The notes beneath the pieces are model-generated. The model did not search any database. It saw nothing but the letters and a program-made list of their open reading frames with translations, and was not told the DNA's origin. From NCBI RefSeq assembly GCF_001468085.1, contig NZ_LNZB01000015.1:275689-339688 (forward strand): a stretch of 64,000 bases of DNA, given 5' to 3'. The stretch is from Legionella waltersii (lineage in GTDB: Bacteria; Pseudomonadota; Gammaproteobacteria; Legionellales; Legionellaceae). Positions 61,431-64,000 of this stretch are shown here, in pieces. The translations under genes were made by a program, and so were the position numbers. The stretch's first letter is position 1, and each line of letters begins with the position of its first letter.

Positions 61431-61980
61431 CCTAATTTCTCACATCAAAATAGTATGTATAGCTTGATATATTAACATATAATGAACACTATGATCCTAT
61501 TTTGCCATCTAAGTCGATTTTAATGCTCAACGGAAGGTAATACTCAATCCTGAAATGATTAATTTCTACCAGGAGATTCAGAATCAAATTCAATTTTATA
61601 TTGCGCCAATAGACTACTTATATTGCTTTCTTCTTTATGATCTTTTAACTGTTTTAATATGCATTTTAGGTTAAAACCACCAAATAAAATAACATTCTGG
61701 TGGTACAGAGATAATGACTTGTTTTGCATAGATGATTGTTTCTTTAGCAATACCAATCACCTTGATGGGTTCGGAGTAGACAATGGAACTGAATACCATC
61801 GTAAAAATGCTATAGAGTTTCTTCACGAAAATGCATCCCTAGCCTTTTCCTTTGGATTTAATAAAAAAATATAGCTTTAAATGGAAGATTTCCCATCACT
61901 TTAAGATTATCTTAAGGTCAAGGTGTTAAATTATAGTCCTCTTAGTGCATTTAATATTATATTGAAGAGAGGTCAAGTAA
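61431..61980. other. Non-coding or weakly coding gap
   Basis: A 71-residue frame on the plus strand (61659-61874, FLHENASLAFSFGFNKKI at its end) and a 65-residue frame on the minus strand (61756-61559) overlap each other. Neither has a ribosome site or a recognised motif, so neither is called. A dyad TTAAGAT-T-ATCTTAA at 61901-61915 lies about 65 bp before the next gene and may be a regulator site. Confidence 0.4.
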
Positions 61981-63585
61981 ATGTATAGCAAGACTTCAAC
62001 ATCGAGTAGCGACAATAATTCTGATAACGAAACCACTTGGGAACCCTATGGCGGTCTAGATTACGATACCGTATGGGATTTAACAATGGCTGATAAATCC
62101 AGTGAGGCTGAATCCAGCGAGGAATCCATTACAGCCCCAACTCAAGAAACCACTTGGGAACCCTATGGCGGTCTAGATTACGATACCGTATGGGATTTAA
62201 CAATGGCTGATAAATCCAGTGAGGCTGAATCCAGAGAGGAGTCCAATACAACCCCAACTCAGGAAACCACTTGGGAACCCTATGGCGGTCTAGATTACGA
62301 TACCGTATGGGATTTAAAAATGGCGGAACAATATTCTCAGGATTCTGCACCAAAACAAGAAAAGCCCGAGCCATCTACTCAAACTTCACCTGCAGCAAGC
62401 AATAATAAAAATTATTTTGCAAGCCTGATGAATTTCTTCTCTTCATTCTTGGAAAAATCTCAAACATCTGCAGACACTCCAGCTGTAAAAGTAGAAACAG
62501 ATAAGACTACAGTGCAAGTTCCAAAGAGTGAGGATGATAAACAAACCGCTCCTAAAGATACGATATCTCCAGAATTACAATGGTATGAATCTCCGGTATA
62601 CAATCTAATGTTCAAAGTGCCAGTTATTAGCGCTGGAATAACTAGCGTTGTTCAACCCACAAATCTTCTGATGGCAAATATCATTAATCATTCCAATCCT
62701 ATCAAGGGAATGCCTTCAGCACCTTCAGCGATTTTCTTTGCACTTTATAAAGGGTTTGGGAATAACGTTGTTGCTGGACAAATGCGAGGCGCAGTTAGCG
62801 TAACAGCAAAACAAAGTCAAGGTGTGGAAGTAGCAAAGGAAGCTGAACTAAGCACTGAATCTAGCTCAGCTAATAAAGGCAGTAAAATGATCAGTACAGT
62901 TAGTTTTGCACAAGCAGACACTCTAGTCGCTCAATACGGTAACAGAGGCGTGTTAACTGGGTATTATTCAAATGAAGGTATCTTCAAAAAAATGGCCTGT
63001 CCTTTAGAAAAAATTCCACTAACAATCAATAACGTTAAACAAATTGTGGCGATGGGTTATCCCATAAAAACGACGGGTGGACTTGTTACTTATGGTGCAA
63101 TGGTTATTGGTTCAGATTTTATAGAAAACCAACAATTTCTTTCGAATCCTACAACTAACAAAGTGGTTGCAAGTATGATTGCTGGTGGTTTAGCTAGTAT
63201 TGTTACCACACCCATTAGTATTATTAATGATAAAGTAGTGTTGAGCACAACGATTAATAATCAAAATCAACTGAGTAGACTTACTTTCACTCAATCCATG
63301 GAAGTCGCGGCGCATTTTGTGAAGGATGCAAGTTTTAAAACAAAATTAGCCTATGCAGGTCCTATGAATGCTGTTCGCTCGACAATTATTTTTGGGACAT
63401 TGACGTTTGCAAATGAGTTATTGGGTGATCAACCTCTGAAAAAAGTAAAAGAAGCAACGGTCGTTTTGCTAGGCATTTTTAGCCAAAAGGAGAAAGATAA
63501 ATTAACTCCCCCAGTAGAAAAAGCGAAGATAGAAGAGTTAGAAGAGCAAACAGGGGAAAAAGAAAATTCGAATAAGCCTAACTGA
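61981..63585 (+). CDS. Repeat protein with carrier-like membrane body, Dot/Icm effector candidate
   Basis: 534 residues. Residues 17-115 are two full 39-residue repeats and one partial (each WEPYGGLDYDTVWDL plus a Ser/Glu spacer). After an acidic linker, the body (about 200-490) has repeated hydrophobic segments with Pro-containing turns such as VVQPTNLLMAN and VTTPISIINDKV. These recall the Px(D/E)xx(K/R) motif of mitochondrial carriers. The tail (IEELEEQTGEKENSNKPN) is Glu-rich, like Dot/Icm signals. Ribosome site GAGAGG. It may be delivered to a host membrane; transport function is a weak inference. Confidence 0.7.
   Translation: MYSKTSTSSSDNNSDNETTWEPYGGLDYDTVWDLTMADKSSEAESSEESITAPTQETTWEPYGGLDYDTVWDLTMADKSSEAESREESNTTPTQETTWEPYGGLDYDTVWDLKMAEQYSQDSAPKQEKPEPSTQTSPAASNNKNYFASLMNFFSSFLEKSQTSADTPAVKVETDKTTVQVPKSEDDKQTAPKDTISPELQWYESPVYNLMFKVPVISAGITSVVQPTNLLMANIINHSNPIKGMPSAPSAIFFALYKGFGNNVVAGQMRGAVSVTAKQSQGVEVAKEAELSTESSSANKGSKMISTVSFAQADTLVAQYGNRGVLTGYYSNEGIFKKMACPLEKIPLTINNVKQIVAMGYPIKTTGGLVTYGAMVIGSDFIENQQFLSNPTTNKVVASMIAGGLASIVTTPISIINDKVVLSTTINNQNQLSRLTFTQSMEVAAHFVKDASFKTKLAYAGPMNAVRSTIIFGTLTFANELLGDQPLKKVKEATVVLLGIFSQKEKDKLTPPVEKAKIEELEEQTGEKENSNKPN
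62029..62324 (+). repeat. Tandem 117-bp repeats within the 534-residue gene
   Basis: Copies start at 62029, 62146 and 62263, exactly 117 bp apart. The third is partial, ending near 62324. The copies are nearly identical at the DNA level, showing recent expansion and likely copy-number variation between strains. Confidence 0.92.
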
Positions 63586-63612
63586 TGTAATATGCTCTGT
63601 ATAAACCATGTA

Positions 63613-63641
63613 AAGGTGCTTCTCCAATCAAGAGGCACCTT
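63613..63641 (+). terminator. Stem-loop after the 534-residue gene
   Basis: AAGGTGC and GCACCTT, with further partial pairing inside, form a hairpin 27 bp after the stop codon. It is followed by CAACAAAT, so a T-run is missing. Confidence 0.55.
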
Positions 63642-63762
63642 CAACAAATACTTCCAATAGAACTATCTATCATTATTGTAGGAGCTTATTTGAAGTGTCC
63701 AAAAATAAAAGATCGAGTTTCATGTACTATAAATTAAGTCCATACAATTAGTTTACTAGCTT

Positions 63763-63899
63763 AAACATCGTCATGCGTCAAAAGCAGATGTCGTTGTTTT
63801 GCTGGTTACTTTTTCAGTGGCTGTTTTTGATGACTAAGTCATGGCCGTTGGTGTTGGCGTATTGATTGCGGGCTTATTCCCCATGAGTGCTAAACTTCG
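63763..63899 (+). pseudogene. Relic of a SulP-type anion transporter
   Basis: The frame KHRHASKADVVVLLVTFSVA, VFDD, stop (TAA about 63835), VMAVGVGVLIAGLFPMSAKL resembles the last membrane helices of SulP-family transporters, where the Asp-Leu-Val-x-Ala-Val segment is conserved. The stop and the lack of upstream parts show decay. Confidence 0.5.
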
Positions 63900-64000
63900 A
63901 TGGTCATTGAAAAACGGGTGGCATTCATTGTCCGCTCCCTGACGGCTGAGGAATCGACTCAATTTCTAGTGCCCCAACTAATCTCTTCTTTGATGGTCAG
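63900..64000 (+). CDS. Partial open frame at the window end
   Basis: From ATG 63900 the frame MVIEKRVAFIVRSLTAEEST and onward stays open for 33 codons to the end of the window. No ribosome site is evident and the protein is not recognised. It may be coincidental. Confidence 0.2.
   Translation, partial: MVIEKRVAFIVRSLTAEESTQFLVPQLISSLMV

Noticed and set aside
61559..61874. Two overlapping small frames (65 residues minus, 71 residues plus)
   Set aside because: Mutually overlapping, no ribosome sites, and no recognisable motif; left as an undecided gap.

Overview
The window is A+T-rich gammaproteobacterial DNA that most resembles an accessory region of a Legionella species. The reasons are several proteins with the look of Dot/Icm effectors (an F-box protein, a repeat protein with a carrier-like body, a P-loop protein with a charged tail), a Fic protein, and a mosaic of integrases, decayed transposons, toxin-antitoxin (TA) modules and a plasmid-like block. 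The genus is inferred from protein style, not from a marker gene.

Layout. 1-2.8 kb: the end of an unknown gene, a P-loop protein and two overlapping unknown genes. 2.9-7.1 kb: a twice-frameshifted acr3 arsenite exporter, an integrase relic, small membrane or periplasmic proteins and an amino-acid-type binding protein. 7.3-17.9 kb: a heavy-metal island with a czcCBA-like RND pump, a DxHx10HxxE-type ArsR sensor, a P1B ATPase, an orphan HicB-like protein, a stand-alone receiver domain, two small proteins and a CzcD exporter. 18-20.3 kb: cold-shock protein and acetoacetyl-CoA reductase between relics of a copper ATPase, a second metal ATPase and a second receiver gene. 20.4-23.9 kb: three TA modules (one dead higBA, a dinJ-yafQ pair, a RelE/HTH pair) around a tyrosine recombinase that carries its own crossover-type site. 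24-29.5 kb: a minus-strand block (DUF932, ssb, small genes) with a stem-loop in almost every gap, ending in a dyad-rich non-coding region and another integrase, like the leading region of a conjugative element.

29.6-41.8 kb: nested IS debris, then one 2,916-residue hybrid megasynthase (FAAL-ACP-KS-AT-KR-ACP-C-C). Next to it lie a divergent HAD phosphatase, a MerR/TipAS regulator and an alpha/beta hydrolase. It should load a free fatty acid, extend it once with malonyl, reduce it to a 3-hydroxyacyl thioester and release it through condensation domains onto an unknown acceptor. This is the best candidate for an undescribed system here.

42-53 kb: a truncated ABC-F gene behind a leader peptide and hairpins; an intact Tn3-family transposon (39-bp inverted repeats, tnpA, tnpR, VOC and TfoX-N cargo) that joins it to a beheaded RND adaptor gene; the intact RND pump; and a full IS3-type element. 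53-57.3 kb: an island end with an AlpA-like regulator, an Abi/HEPN abortive-infection protein, a P4-type integrase, a tRNA-Thr-derived attachment remnant and a PIN toxin broken by an amber codon. 57.4-64 kb: a Fic AMP-transferase with two operator-like dyads, an integrase relic, effector candidates and a SulP transporter relic at the edge.

Coordinates were read by hand. Family names come from motif recognition without database searches.
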